DNA of 53,737 bases from Acidobacteriota bacterium (GTDB lineage: Bacteria; Acidobacteriota; Vicinamibacteria; Fen-336). A program made the translations under genes and the position numbers. Under the pieces are notes generated by a model. That model was not told the DNA's origin. It made no database searches and saw only the letters and a list, made by a program, of their open reading frames with translations. Below, piece by piece: positions 34,601 to 43,590 of this stretch. Numbering within the stretch: the first letter of the stretch is position 1; every line of letters begins with the position of its first letter. The stretch is from positions 1 through 53,737 of the forward strand of contig QHVM01000091.1 in the NCBI GenBank assembly GCA_003223555.1, in the 5' to 3' direction.

Positions 34601-35655
34601 CAGTTGCCTCGAGCGCGAGGCGCGGAGACGACGAAGCCGAAGGCGTGCTCCTCGGCGGCGGACGAGCCGGGAACGGCGCGGCCGTGGGCGATCGCCTCGA
34701 AGAAGCCGGTGGCGATGACCTCGTAGCCGGCGTCGTTGGGGTGGACGTCGTCCGAGAAGAAGCGCGACGGGTCGCCGCCCTGCTGCTGGAAGGCCTGGTA
34801 GAGGTCGACCAGGAACGCTCCCTCCTGCCGGGCCATCGACTTGATCGAGTCGTTGACGGCGGAGATCCACTGGTTGCGCCCGGGGTTGACGGCCGGGTTC
34901 GCCGGGGTGAGCGTGGCGATGAAGGGCAGGCTGCGGACCGCCTTCACGTCCTCCACGATCGCCCGCAGGTTGTCCGCCACCTGGCAGGGGGGGACGCCCT
35001 GGCACTCGGGGATGTTCCAGTCGTTGGTGCCGTAGAGGATCAGGACGTACGCGTCGTTGTTGAGGTTTCTCTTGACCCGCTCCACGCCTTCGAAGCTGTT
35101 GGTCGCCTCGGCGCCGCGGTTCCGCATGGAGGCGGCGCCGAAGTGGGCCTGCAGCTTGGCCTGGAGCCGTGCCGGATAGCCTCGGCCGTCCGTCGAGCCG
35201 TCGCCGCGGGTGATGCTGTCGCCGAAGGCGTTGTACTGGTTGGGCTGGTTGGCGCCGATCGGCAGCACGAGGGGCACGAAGACCTGCGAGCCTTCGGCCA
35301 TCGGCACCTGCACGCTCACCGGCGCTCCCGCCGCATAGAACGGCGGCAGCGTGTCCGCGCGGACGCTCACCGGGTACGTTCCCGCCGGCACGGCCGTGAC
35401 GACCGCCCGGCCGGTCCCCTTTTCCGACCGCGCCGTGCGCCCGCCGACGTCGACCTCGACGTCGGGCACCCGGGCGACCTCGCCCACCTCCGCCACCCCG
35501 TTGGCGTTCTCGTCGTAGAAGACGACGAAGGTGACGCTGTTCCCCGGCGGCGTCGGCACCGGGCCGGGACCGGTGCCCGACGACGAGTGGCCGCATCCGC
35601 CGAGGCCCATGAGGACGAGGAGGGGAATGAAGGCCAGCGCTCGGCGGCGGAGCAT
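34600..35655 (-). CDS. SGNH/GDSL hydrolase lipoprotein with N-terminal beta-sandwich
   Basis: 351 residues from ATG 35655, with a lipobox (LMGLGGC) near residue 21. Residues about 40-140 form an SdrD B-like or Cna-B-like beta domain (VVFYDENANGVAEVGEVARV, with PAGTYPVSVRAD). The SGNH domain follows: NAFGDSITRGDG (Ser), RNRGAEATNS, YGTNDWN (Asn) and DDVHPNDAGY (Asp and His). It is a probable outer or inner membrane-anchored esterase. Upstream frame extension only overlaps cydB. Substrate unknown. Confidence 0.88.
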   Translation of the reverse strand: MLRRRALAFIPLLVLMGLGGCGHSSSGTGPGPVPTPPGNSVTFVVFYDENANGVAEVGEVARVPDVEVDVGGRTARSEKGTGRAVVTAVPAGTYPVSVRADTLPPFYAAGAPVSVQVPMAEGSQVFVPLVLPIGANQPNQYNAFGDSITRGDGSTDGRGYPARLQAKLQAHFGAASMRNRGAEATNSFEGVERVKRNLNNDAYVLILYGTNDWNIPECQGVPPCQVADNLRAIVEDVKAVRSLPFIATLTPANPAVNPGRNQWISAVNDSIKSMARQEGAFLVDLYQAFQQQGGDPSRFFSDDVHPNDAGYEVIATGFFEAIAHGRAVPGSSAAEEHAFGFVVSAPRARGN

Positions 35656-35683
35656 GAACGAGCGAACGCTAGCACAACTTCGA

Positions 35684-36676
35684 TCACCGTGCCTTGAAGA
35701 CCCGGTAGAGGTAGAGCAGGGACGGCCCGGCGACGACCGCGCCCGCCCCGAGCGCGGCGAGCAGCGGCCGCAGCACGGTCGCGGGCGCCGCCGCCGCCTC
35801 GAACGTGAGGTCGGGCTCGATGAGGTAGGGGAACTGGGCGAGGCCCCAGCCCCACAGGACGAGCGTGACCTGGGCCATGGCGAGCACGCGCGCGAGCGGG
35901 AAGCGCCGGGTCCACAGGGCGCCGATCGCGCCCGCCGCCACCAGGCCCGTGACGGCCTGGAAGGGCAGCGACCACCACTCGCGGGCCAGGCCTCGCCGGA
36001 TCGACGGCGCGCCGCTGCTCGACAGGAGGAAGCAGACGAGCGCCATCGCTCCCACCGCCAGCGCGGCCAGGAGCGCACGGCGGCGGAAGTCGTCCTGGAG
36101 CGGACGGTCCTCGGTCTCGAGCGTCAGGTAGACCGCGGCCAGGAACGCGAAGAGGGCCAGCGTGAACAAGCCGATGGACAGCGGGAACGGGGCCAGCCAC
36201 GCCGACACGAAGTCCGTCACGACACGCCCGCCCCTCATCCGGATCGCGCCCGAGGCCACCGCGCCCGCGCACACTCCGAGCATCAGCGGGGTGACGACGC
36301 TGGCCATCGCGAACGTCCGGCCCCACCGGCGCTGGACCGCATCGTCCTGCCCGCCGTAGCCGCGGAAGGTGAAGGCCGAGCCGCGCAGCACGATGCCGAT
36401 CAGCATCAGGGTGAGGGGGATGTGGAGCGCGGTGGCCAGCGCGGCGAAGGCCACCGGAAAGGCCACGAAGAGCAGCACGATGACCAGGATCAGCCAGACG
36501 TGGTTGGCCTCCCAGATCGGGCCGATCGCGTGGGCGATCGTCTCGCGCTGCGCGCGCTCCCGCGGCCCCCGGGCGAGCATGTCCCACACTCCGCCGCCGA
36601 AGTCCGCTCCCGCCCCCAGCGCGTAGAGGTTCAGCGAGACCATGACCACGCCGGCCAGCCAAAGCTCGAGCGGCAT
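35684..36676 (-). CDS. cydB: Cytochrome bd quinol oxidase subunit II
   Basis: 330 residues from ATG 36676, which overlaps the cydA stop as TGATG. MPLELWLAGVVMVSLNLYAL, DFGGGVWDML and GPIWEANHVWLILVIVLLF are CydB landmarks. About eight to nine helices are predicted by eye. It pairs with CydA in the inner membrane to stabilise the hemes that reduce O2 to water. Length is at the shorter end for the family, as usual for cyanide-insensitive or CioB-type subunits. Confidence 0.95.
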   Translation of the reverse strand: MPLELWLAGVVMVSLNLYALGAGADFGGGVWDMLARGPRERAQRETIAHAIGPIWEANHVWLILVIVLLFVAFPVAFAALATALHIPLTLMLIGIVLRGSAFTFRGYGGQDDAVQRRWGRTFAMASVVTPLMLGVCAGAVASGAIRMRGGRVVTDFVSAWLAPFPLSIGLFTLALFAFLAAVYLTLETEDRPLQDDFRRRALLAALAVGAMALVCFLLSSSGAPSIRRGLAREWWSLPFQAVTGLVAAGAIGALWTRRFPLARVLAMAQVTLVLWGWGLAQFPYLIEPDLTFEAAAAPATVLRPLLAALGAGAVVAGPSLLYLYRVFKAR

Positions 36677-38001
36677 CACCCCTTCTCGGCCGCCGCGTCC
36701 GCCCCGAGGCGGGGGCTGGCGAAGACCTGGCGCCGCAGGAGGACGATCACGACCGCGGCCAGGAATAGATAAAGGATGGTGAAGCTCACGAACGGGAACG
36801 CCAGGTGGGGCATCGGCGTCACCGCCTCCGAGGTCCGCATGACGCCCTGGACGATCCACGGCTGGCGGCCGACCTCGGTTACCGTCCAGCCGGCCTCCAT
36901 GGCCACGAAACCCAGGGGGCCGGTGAGCGTGACCAGCCTGAGGTACCACGCGGCGTCGGGCAGCCGCCGGCGGCGCAGGAAGAGCCCGGCCCCGACGAGC
37001 GCGGTCAGCGCCATCGCGGCGCCACAGGCCACCATGACCTGGAAGGCCACGTGCACGACCGCCACCGGCGGGCGATCGGCGCGCGCGAACTCGTCGAGCC
37101 CGCGCACCTCGGCGTGCGGGTCGTGGAAGGCGAGCAGGCTCAGGCCGTAGGGGATCTCGACGGCGTATCGGGTCCGCCGTGCGGCTTCGTCGGGCCAGCC
37201 GCCGATGCGCAGGGGCGCTCCGCGCTCGGTCTCGAACTGGCCTTCCAGCGCGGCGAGCTTGGCCGGCTGCGAGCGCGCGACCACCCGGGCGCTCAGGTCG
37301 CCGCTCAGGGGCTGGAGCAGCGCGGCCGTGCCCCCCACCGTGAGTGCGATCGCCACCGCGCGGCGGTGGAAGAGGTTCCGGGGTTCCCGGCGCAGCCGAT
37401 GGGCGTGGATGGCGGCCACCGCGAAGCCCACCGCGGCGAAGGCAGCCAGCGTCATGTGCAGCGCCTCGCTCAGCGCGGCGGAGTTGGCCATGGCTGCCAG
37501 GGGTTCGACCTCGACGACCCGGCCGCCCTCGAGCCGGAAGCCGGCCGGCGTGTTCATCCAGGCATTGGCGATCACGACGAAGATCCCGGACAGCGTTCCG
37601 CTGAGGGCGACCATCGCGCCGGCCAGCCAGTGCGCCCGCGGCGAGACGCGGTCCCAGCCGTAGAGATAGACGCCGAGGAAGATCGCCTCCACGAAGAACG
37701 CGAAGCCCTCGAGCGCGAACGGCATCCCGAAGACGGGACCCGCGAAGGCCATGAACGCCGGCCACAGCAGCCCCAGCTCGAACGACAGCACGGTGCCGGA
37801 GACGGCGCCCACCGCGAACAGGATGGCCGTGCCCTTGGCCCAACGACGGGCCAGGGCCCGCCCCGCTTCGTCTCCCTGGCGCAGCCACAGCGCCTCGGCG
37901 ACCGCCATCAGCACCGGCATCGCGATCCCGGCCGAGGCGAAGACGATATGGAAGGCGAGCGACATCGCCATCTGGGAGCGCGCGGCGAACAGGTCGCTCA
38001 C
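36676..38001 (-). CDS. cydA: Cytochrome bd quinol oxidase subunit I, short Q-loop type
   Basis: 441 residues from GTG 38001 (VSDLFAARSQMAMSLAFHIV). Heme ligands are visible: His 18, His 182 (SEALHMTLAAF) and Met 323 (AFQVMVACG). ALEGFAFFVEAIFLG carries the two proton-path Glu residues and GRQPWIVQGVMRT is the family signature. The Q loop between helices 6 and 7 is short, placing it with CIO-type oxidases. It oxidises quinol and reduces O2 without pumping protons, bypassing the Rieske complex. The start is 18 nt from the divergent aldehyde dehydrogenase, so the two genes share a promoter region. Confidence 0.95.
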   Translation of the reverse strand: MSDLFAARSQMAMSLAFHIVFASAGIAMPVLMAVAEALWLRQGDEAGRALARRWAKGTAILFAVGAVSGTVLSFELGLLWPAFMAFAGPVFGMPFALEGFAFFVEAIFLGVYLYGWDRVSPRAHWLAGAMVALSGTLSGIFVVIANAWMNTPAGFRLEGGRVVEVEPLAAMANSAALSEALHMTLAAFAAVGFAVAAIHAHRLRREPRNLFHRRAVAIALTVGGTAALLQPLSGDLSARVVARSQPAKLAALEGQFETERGAPLRIGGWPDEAARRTRYAVEIPYGLSLLAFHDPHAEVRGLDEFARADRPPVAVVHVAFQVMVACGAAMALTALVGAGLFLRRRRLPDAAWYLRLVTLTGPLGFVAMEAGWTVTEVGRQPWIVQGVMRTSEAVTPMPHLAFPFVSFTILYLFLAAVVIVLLRRQVFASPRLGADAAAEKG

Positions 38002-38019
38002 GGGCCTATACTGGCAGTC

Positions 38020-39387
38020 ATGACCCTCAAGTCCATCAACCCCGCGACGGACGAGCTGCTGCGGGAGTACCCGGAAGCGAGCGACCAGGAGGTCCGGACG
38101 ATCCTCCTCGAGGCGAGCTGCGCCGCGGCGGGCTGGAAGCAGTCGCGCTTCCCCGATCGGGCCCAGAAGATACGGCGGGCTGCCGACCTGCTCGACGAGC
38201 GCAAGGCAGAGCTGGCCCGCCTGATGGCCCTCGAGATGGGCAAGCCCCTGGCCCAGGGAGCGTCGGAGGCGGAGAAGTGCGCATGGGTCTGCCGCTACTA
38301 CGCGGACAACGCCGAGCGCTTCCTGTCGCCGGAGCCGGTGGAGACCGACGCCTCCCGGAGCTTCGTCGCGTTCACGCCGCTCGGCGCCGTGCTCGCCATC
38401 ATGCCGTGGAACTTCCCCTTCTGGCAGGTGTTCCGCTTCGCCGCCCCCGCGCTCATGGCCGGCAACGCGGGCCTGCTCAAGCACGCCGCCAACGTGACCG
38501 GGTGCGCGCTGGCCATCGAGCAGGTGTTCCGCGACGCCGGGTTCCCGCCGCCGCTCTTCCGCGCCCTGCTGGTGGAGTCGAAGCGGGTGGAGGCGATCAT
38601 CGCCGCCCCCGAGGTGAAAGCGGTCACCCTCACCGGCAGCACGCCGGCCGGACGGGCGGTGGCGGGCAAGGCCGGATCGATGCTCAAGAAGACCGTGCTG
38701 GAGCTGGGTGGCAGCGATCCCTACGTCGTCCTCGAGGACGCCGACCTCGAGGCGGCGGCCGAGACGTGCGTCGCCTCCCGGCTCGTCAACAGCGGCCAGA
38801 GCTGCATCGCGGCCAAGCGCTTCATCGTGGCGGAGCCGGTGCGCAAGCGCTTCGAGGAGCTGTTCGTGGAGAAGATGCGCAAGCGGAAGATGGGCGATCC
38901 GCTGGAGCCGGGCGTCGACGTCGGCCCCCAGGCCCGCGCCGACCTGCGCGACGGCCTGCACCGGCAGGTCGAGGCCAGCGTCCGGGCCGGGGCCCGGCTG
39001 CTCCTGGGGGGCAAGGCGCCCGCCGGCCGCGGCGCCTTCTATCCGCCGACCGTCCTCACCGGCGTGAGCAAGGGCATGCCGGCCTTCGACGAGGAGCTGT
39101 TCGGGCCGGTGGCGGCGATCGTGGCCGCGAAGGACGAGGAGGAAGCGGTGCGCCAGGCCAACGACAGCCCGTTCGGCCTCGGCGCGGCGGTCTTCACCCG
39201 GGACGTGAAGCGCGGGGAGCGCCTGGCCGCCGACGCGCTGGAGGCCGGGAGCTGCTTCGTCAATGCGCTGGTGAAGTCCGACCCGCGGCTCCCCTTCGGC
39301 GGGATCAAGGAATCCGGCTACGGCCGGGAGCTGGCGGCCTTCGGCATCCGGGAGTTCGTCAACGTCAAGACGGTGTACGTGAAGTAA
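38020..39387 (+). CDS. NAD(P)-dependent aldehyde dehydrogenase, succinate-semialdehyde type
   Basis: 455 residues from ATG 38020. IMPWNFPFWQVFRFAAPALM (cofactor region), LTGSTPAGRAVAG (Rossmann loop), LELGGSDP (catalytic Glu) and NSGQSCIAAKRF (catalytic Cys) are all present. The start KSINPATDELLREYPEAS and the 455-residue length fit the YneI/Sad-type succinate semialdehyde dehydrogenase branch best. Specificity from sequence alone is uncertain. It oxidises an aldehyde to the acid. The 3' end overlaps the convergent surE gene by 23 bases. Confidence 0.92.
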   Translation: MTLKSINPATDELLREYPEASDQEVRTILLEASCAAAGWKQSRFPDRAQKIRRAADLLDERKAELARLMALEMGKPLAQGASEAEKCAWVCRYYADNAERFLSPEPVETDASRSFVAFTPLGAVLAIMPWNFPFWQVFRFAAPALMAGNAGLLKHAANVTGCALAIEQVFRDAGFPPPLFRALLVESKRVEAIIAAPEVKAVTLTGSTPAGRAVAGKAGSMLKKTVLELGGSDPYVVLEDADLEAAAETCVASRLVNSGQSCIAAKRFIVAEPVRKRFEELFVEKMRKRKMGDPLEPGVDVGPQARADLRDGLHRQVEASVRAGARLLLGGKAPAGRGAFYPPTVLTGVSKGMPAFDEELFGPVAAIVAAKDEEEAVRQANDSPFGLGAAVFTRDVKRGERLAADALEAGSCFVNALVKSDPRLPFGGIKESGYGRELAAFGIREFVNVKTVYVK

Positions 39388-40174
39388 GCCCCTCCGCGTC
39401 TACCCGCGCGAACCCCTCGATGGTCCACCGGGCCAGCTCCATCGCCAGCTCGGTAGCGGTCAGGTCGAGGTGGAGGGGGGTGACCGACACCAGGCCTTCC
39501 CGCAGCGCCGCGTTGCAGTCGCTGCCGGGGATGTCCTCGTGCTGGTACTCGTTGCCTCCGATCCAGTAGTACTTGCGCCCCCGCGGGTCCTCCTTCTCGA
39601 TCACGTCGTAGCCGTAGGAGTGCTTGCCGAGCCGGGTGACCGCGTAGCCCTTCGGCTCGCCGCCGGGGACGTTGACGTTGATCAGCAGGTTCGGCGGGCG
39701 CGGCTCGCGCAGCGCCGCCGCGGCGAGCTGGCGGGCGAAGCGCGCGGCGGGGCCGAAGTCGAAAGGACCGCGGGACACGAGGCTGAAGGCGATGGCCGGC
39801 ACGCCGAGCAGCGAGGCCTCCATGGCCGCCGCCACCGTGCCCGAGTAGGTGACGTCGTCGGCGAGGTTGGGTCCGTGGTTGATGCCCGAGACCATGAGCG
39901 CCGGCCGCCGGTCCTTCAGCAGGTGGTTGACGCCGATGTAGGAGCAGTCGGTGGGCGTGCCGTCGACCGCGAACCAGCGCGGCCGCACCTCACGGATCCG
40001 GAGCGGCCGGTGGATGGAGATCGCGTGCGAGGAGGCGCTCTGCTCCGCCTCCGGCGCCGCCACCCATACCTCGCCCAGGCTCTCCATCGCTTCGACGAGC
40101 GCCCGCAGGCCGTCGGCCATGAAGCCGTCGTCGTTGGAGACGAGGATGCGGGGAGGCGCCTGGGGATCGCTCAT
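39365..40174 (-). CDS. surE: 5'/3'-nucleotidase SurE
   Basis: 269 residues. ILVSNDDGFMADGLRALVEA supplies the metal-binding Asp pair. APEAEQSASSHAISIHRPL and VSGINHGPNLADDVTYSGTV, with AAAMEASLLGVPAIAFS, complete the family core. SurE removes phosphate from nucleoside monophosphates with a divalent metal and is linked to stationary-phase survival. Length is normal for the family. It stands alone here, convergent with the aldehyde dehydrogenase. The 162-nt gap upstream (40175-40336) contains no gene I can support. Confidence 0.96.
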   Translation of the reverse strand: MSDPQAPPRILVSNDDGFMADGLRALVEAMESLGEVWVAAPEAEQSASSHAISIHRPLRIREVRPRWFAVDGTPTDCSYIGVNHLLKDRRPALMVSGINHGPNLADDVTYSGTVAAAMEASLLGVPAIAFSLVSRGPFDFGPAARFARQLAAAALREPRPPNLLINVNVPGGEPKGYAVTRLGKHSYGYDVIEKEDPRGRKYYWIGGNEYQHEDIPGSDCNAALREGLVSVTPLHLDLTATELAMELARWTIEGFARVDAEGLTSRTPS

Positions 40175-40336
40175 CCGGCGGGCCGACGATCATTCTACGC
40201 GGGAAAAGCCGCGGAACGTTCTGCGCTTCCCGCGCGTACACCCGTTCATTGCGGACCGCATGGAAGATCACGCGCGTGCTCAGCTATGATCACCATGCCT
40301 TGCCGAAGTAGCCGCCCACGCTGAGGAGGATCACCC

Positions 40337-41479
40337 ATGGCCGACGTCCGCCACGTTTCCCCGAAGGACGGAGACGCGCTCCTGATGGTCGGGACGATGA
40401 AGGGCGCGTTCCTGTTCCGGTCCCGTGCTTCGCGCGCCCGCTGGGAGCGCGGCGGGGTCTACTTCCCGGGCAACCCCGTGTACGCGATGGCCTACGACGG
40501 CCGCGCCGGCCGGCACCGGCTGTGGGCGGCGCCGGAGAGCTTCCACTTCGGCTCGGTGATGCGCTCCAGCGACGACTTCGGCAAGACGTGGACTTCGGGC
40601 GAGACGGCCAACCTCCGGTTCCCCGAGGACTCGGGCGCGTCGCTGAAGCGCGTCTGGCAGATCGCGCCCGGGCGGGCCGAAGAGCCCGAGGTGCTCTACG
40701 CGGGCGTGGAGCCGGCGGCGCTGTTCGAGTCGCGCGACGGCGGGAAGAAGTGGTCGCTCGTGCGCGGCCTCTGGGAGCATCCCCATCGCCCGCAATGGCA
40801 GCCCGGCGGCGGCGGCCAGTGCCTGCACACGGTGCTCGTCGACCCCACGCGCCGCGAGCGGATCCACGTGGCCGTCTCCGCCGCCGGCGTGTACCGCACC
40901 GACGACGGCGGGCGCTCGTGGCGGACCGCGCACAAGGGCGTGCGGGCCCAGTTCCTGCCCGACAAGCACCCCGAGTTCGGCCAGTGCGTGCACAAGATCG
41001 TGCGGCACCCCTCGCGGCCCGACCGGCTCTACCTCCAGAACCACTGGGGCCTCTACCGCAGCGACGACGCGGGAGAGTCGTGGAAGGACGTGGCGAGCGG
41101 CGTGCCGTCCGACTTCGGCTTCGGGATGGCGGTCCATCCCTACGACCCCGAGACGGTCTACATCGTGCCGCTCGAGTCCGACGAGTTCCGCTGCACGCCC
41201 GAGGGCCGGCTGCGCGTCTACCGCACGCGGGACGCCGGCAAGTCCTGGCAGCCGATGACCCGCGGCCTGCCCCAGAAGGACGCGCTGGAGACGGTGCTGC
41301 GCGACGCGCTCGCCACCGACGGCTTCGAGAAGGCGGGGGTGTACTTCGGCACGCGCAGCGGCAAGCTCTTCGCATCCCGTGACAGCGGGACGTCGTGGGC
41401 CCAGCTCGCCGATGGCCTGCCGCCGGTCGTCTGCGTCAAGGCCGCGGTGGTGGCCAAGGCGCGGGGCAAGGGGCATTGA
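40337..41479 (+). CDS. Sortilin/BNR-type beta-propeller protein
   Basis: 380 residues from ATG 40337, with a strong GAGGAGG 8 nt upstream. Repeated Asp-box blades are visible: SSDDFGKTWTSGE, SRDGGKKWSLVRG, TDDGGRSWRTAHKG, SDDAGESWKDVASG, TRDAGKSWQPMTRG and SRDSGTSWAQLADG. This makes a six-bladed or larger propeller like sialidases and sortilin-type exo-glycosidases. No signal peptide is seen, so it is probably cytoplasmic. The conserved sialidase Arg triad is not evident, and sialidase activity should not be assumed. It overlaps the ThiS/MoaD-like gene by 4 bases. Confidence 0.85.
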   Translation: MADVRHVSPKDGDALLMVGTMKGAFLFRSRASRARWERGGVYFPGNPVYAMAYDGRAGRHRLWAAPESFHFGSVMRSSDDFGKTWTSGETANLRFPEDSGASLKRVWQIAPGRAEEPEVLYAGVEPAALFESRDGGKKWSLVRGLWEHPHRPQWQPGGGGQCLHTVLVDPTRRERIHVAVSAAGVYRTDDGGRSWRTAHKGVRAQFLPDKHPEFGQCVHKIVRHPSRPDRLYLQNHWGLYRSDDAGESWKDVASGVPSDFGFGMAVHPYDPETVYIVPLESDEFRCTPEGRLRVYRTRDAGKSWQPMTRGLPQKDALETVLRDALATDGFEKAGVYFGTRSGKLFASRDSGTSWAQLADGLPPVVCVKAAVVAKARGKGH

Positions 41480-41778
41480 AGCTGACTTTCCGCATTCCCG
41501 GCCCGCTCCTGTCCTTCACCGGAGGACGGACCGTCGTGGACGCCGAGGCGGAGGCGAGCACGGTGGCGGAGGCGCTCGACCAGCTCTGGCGCCTCTATCC
41601 GGGGCTGCGCGACCGGGTCCTGACCGAGCAGGGCCAGGTGCGGCCCCACGTCAACGTCTTCGTAGGGCCCGACAGCATCCGCGACACCGGCGGGCTGTCG
41701 ACGCCGCTGGAGGGACGCGTGGAGATCGCGATCATCCCTGCCGTAAGCGGCGGCGTGGCCCCGGGGCGGGACGGCTAG
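41476..41778 (+). CDS. ThiS/MoaD-like beta-grasp protein
   Basis: 100 residues from TTG 41476, overlapping the propeller stop by 4 bases, so translation is coupled. KLTFRIPGPLLSFTGGRTVV, then STVAEALDQLWRLYPGLRD and VRPHVNVFVGPDSIRDTG, followed by VEIAIIPAVSGG, is the MoaD/ThiS beta-grasp pattern. Sulfur carriers end in a Gly-Gly that is adenylated. Here eight residues (VAPGRDG and its surroundings) follow the GG, so processing would be needed or the carrier role is lost. It may be a sulfur carrier or a small modifier acting with the propeller protein. Confidence 0.8.
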   Translation: MKLTFRIPGPLLSFTGGRTVVDAEAEASTVAEALDQLWRLYPGLRDRVLTEQGQVRPHVNVFVGPDSIRDTGGLSTPLEGRVEIAIIPAVSGGVAPGRDG

Positions 41779-42179
41779 GGCGGCGGCGGAGGACCTTCCT
41801 CGTCCTCCGGCTTCATCTTGTGCTTCTTCGCCTTCTTCTTGAGCCAGTCGAAGAGGGGGAGGATGTTGTACCCGCCACCTGGCATCGGGTTCTGGATGTT
41901 GATCCCCCGGCCGTAGATCGACGTCTCGAAGTGGAAGTGCTGCCACCACTCGAACATCGCCTCGTTGGGGTCGCGGCCGTGGACCTCGACGTGGGCCTCG
42001 AAGTGGGGAAGCTGGGGCACGACGAACTCCGTCGGGGGCAGGCCGAAGCCGGCATAGGGGCCGAGCTTGAGGTGGCCCTCGGGCACGGCCGGCGCGGGCG
42101 CTGAGCCGTCCTGCGCTGAGGCGGCGGCGCCCACCGACAGACCGAGGACTGCGACGGCCGCCGGCCCCCACGGCCTCAT
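41775..42179 (-). CDS. Secreted protein of unknown function
   Basis: 134 residues with a signal peptide (AAVAVLGLSVGAAASAQ). The mature part has FEAHVEVHGRDPNEAMFEWW and FHFETSIYGRGINIQNPMP as its most distinctive blocks, then a Lys-rich and acidic tail ending in five Pro. No family is recognised. The aromatic content suggests a small beta-rich periplasmic protein. Its 3' end overlaps the ThiS/MoaD-like gene by 4 bases, convergently. Confidence 0.65.
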   Translation of the reverse strand: MRPWGPAAVAVLGLSVGAAASAQDGSAPAPAVPEGHLKLGPYAGFGLPPTEFVVPQLPHFEAHVEVHGRDPNEAMFEWWQHFHFETSIYGRGINIQNPMPGGGYNILPLFDWLKKKAKKHKMKPEDEEGPPPPP

Positions 42180-42238
42180 GCCTCCAATCTACCGCCGCCC
42201 GGGCCGCGCCGCCAGCGGAAAGACGGGAGTCGGGGTCG

Positions 42239-42889
42239 CTATCGCGGCTCGGCGGCGAGCGACCGGAGCAGCACGTGGAAGGTGCGGAGGCTCTCGGCCG
42301 ACAGCGTGCGCAGGTCTGCCCGGGCCGCGTCGATCCGGCTCCATTCCGCCTCCGCCGCGGCCCGGCGCTCGCGGATGCGCCTCGTGCTCTTCAGGAGGAA
42401 GTGGGTCGCGACACCGAACCCGCGGCGCAGCACGTACGCCCTCAGCCGGAAGCGCTCGGCCGTGGAGACGAGGAGCCGGTGGAGCAGGCCGGCCAGGAGC
42501 ACCAGGCCCGAGAGCCGCGGCAGGCGGAAGTCCCGGACGCGGAGCGGCTCGACGGGCGTGATCGCTGCGGCCATGCGCGACACCACGGCCATCCCGCGGA
42601 GCAGGGTCATCATGTCGGGCGAGGTTCGCTCGACGACTCTCAGGCCCACTTCGAGCAGTCGGATCGCCTCCTCGCCAGACCCGGCGGCCCGGGCCCGGAA
42701 CGCCTTCCGATACGCGTAGTCCGCCATGCCGGAGTCGCCTTCGATGCGCCCTTCCAGCTCGCGATACGCGTCCTCACCCCACGGCGACAGGACCATGTCC
42801 CAGTCGCGGAGGATGGCCGCCTGGTCGTGAAGGCCCGCGATGACGAGCACCAGCCCGCCACCCACGATCCCGACGGCGATCACCCACAT
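42239..42889 (-). CDS. Membrane-anchored helical protein of unknown function
   Basis: 216 residues from ATG 42889, overlapping the upstream gene by 10 bases. An N-terminal helix (WVIAVGIVGGGLVLVIAGL) is followed by TPR-like or coiled helices (AYRKAFRARAAGSGEEAIRLLEVGLR). A second hydrophobic segment (LSGLVLLAGLLHRLLV) and a basic C-terminal helix rich in Arg/Ala/Glu complete it. No family is recognised. It is coupled to the seven-helix protein encoded upstream, so the two probably act together. Confidence 0.7.
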   Translation of the reverse strand: MWVIAVGIVGGGLVLVIAGLHDQAAILRDWDMVLSPWGEDAYRELEGRIEGDSGMADYAYRKAFRARAAGSGEEAIRLLEVGLRVVERTSPDMMTLLRGMAVVSRMAAAITPVEPLRVRDFRLPRLSGLVLLAGLLHRLLVSTAERFRLRAYVLRRGFGVATHFLLKSTRRIRERRAAAEAEWSRIDAARADLRTLSAESLRTFHVLLRSLAAEPR

Positions 42890-43590
42890 GACGCGGCCTT
42901 CAGTTGCAGCTTGTGGATCGTCTCCGCATGGGCGCTCGCCGTCGCGCTCTCGGGCCGCCAGGCGATCCAGGCCCACCAGCAGACGAGCAGGAGATAGGCC
43001 GGCGGATCGATGGCGTTGAGGTAGCGCTGCGCGGCCCAGCCGTAGACGCCCTCGAGCCGCAGCAGCGCTCCGAAGAGGGTGAGGTAGGCCGCGAAGCTCG
43101 CGAGCAGCGCCGCATGGAACGGATGGACCGGGATGCGGTACCACTGGGCGAGCGCCAGCGTCGCCGCCATGAGCCAGATCGTGCCGTTCAGCAGCCGGGG
43201 GTGGAGCTGGCCGCTGGCGATCAGGAACAGGTCGGCCGTGGAGTTGTCGGTCGGCGCGGCCACGATCGCGAGCGTCGTCAAGCCGAGGATCGCCAGTGCC
43301 GCCCGGCGCGCCGCGACTTGCGCGCCGGGGAAGACGCGGAAGGTCCGCCACGCCAGCTCGAGCGCGATCCCCAGCTTTAAGACGTCGTAGAGGGCCTGCT
43401 TGGCCATCCAGAACCACGGCGCGTAGAAGCGATGCGGTCGGATCAGCACCAGCGACTCGCAGGCCCACACGACGACCACGTAGGCCGCGAACGTCCGGCT
43501 CAAGCGCCATCGGCCGCGAAGCGCGAGCCCCGCCGACATGACCGCGAGGGCGGCCTCGACGGTGACGAGAACGGCGCTCTCGGTCGTCAC
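42880..43590 (-). CDS. Polytopic membrane protein of unknown function
   Basis: 236 residues with about seven hydrophobic helices (for example VLVTVEAALAVMSAGLAL, TFAAYVVVVWACESLVLI, AALAILGLTTLAIVA and AYLLLVCWWAWIAWRP). Few charged residues lie within the membrane segments and no transporter or enzyme motif is evident. It begins 3 nt inside the end of the Fis-regulator frame and is coupled to the next gene by a 10-base overlap, so all three may form one operon. Confidence 0.72.
   Translation of the reverse strand: MTTESAVLVTVEAALAVMSAGLALRGRWRLSRTFAAYVVVVWACESLVLIRPHRFYAPWFWMAKQALYDVLKLGIALELAWRTFRVFPGAQVAARRAALAILGLTTLAIVAAPTDNSTADLFLIASGQLHPRLLNGTIWLMAATLALAQWYRIPVHPFHAALLASFAAYLTLFGALLRLEGVYGWAAQRYLNAIDPPAYLLLVCWWAWIAWRPESATASAHAETIHKLQLKAASCG

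Noticed and set aside
40337-41479. Sialidase
   Set aside because: Asp boxes only define the propeller; the catalytic Arg triad and signal peptide are not seen.
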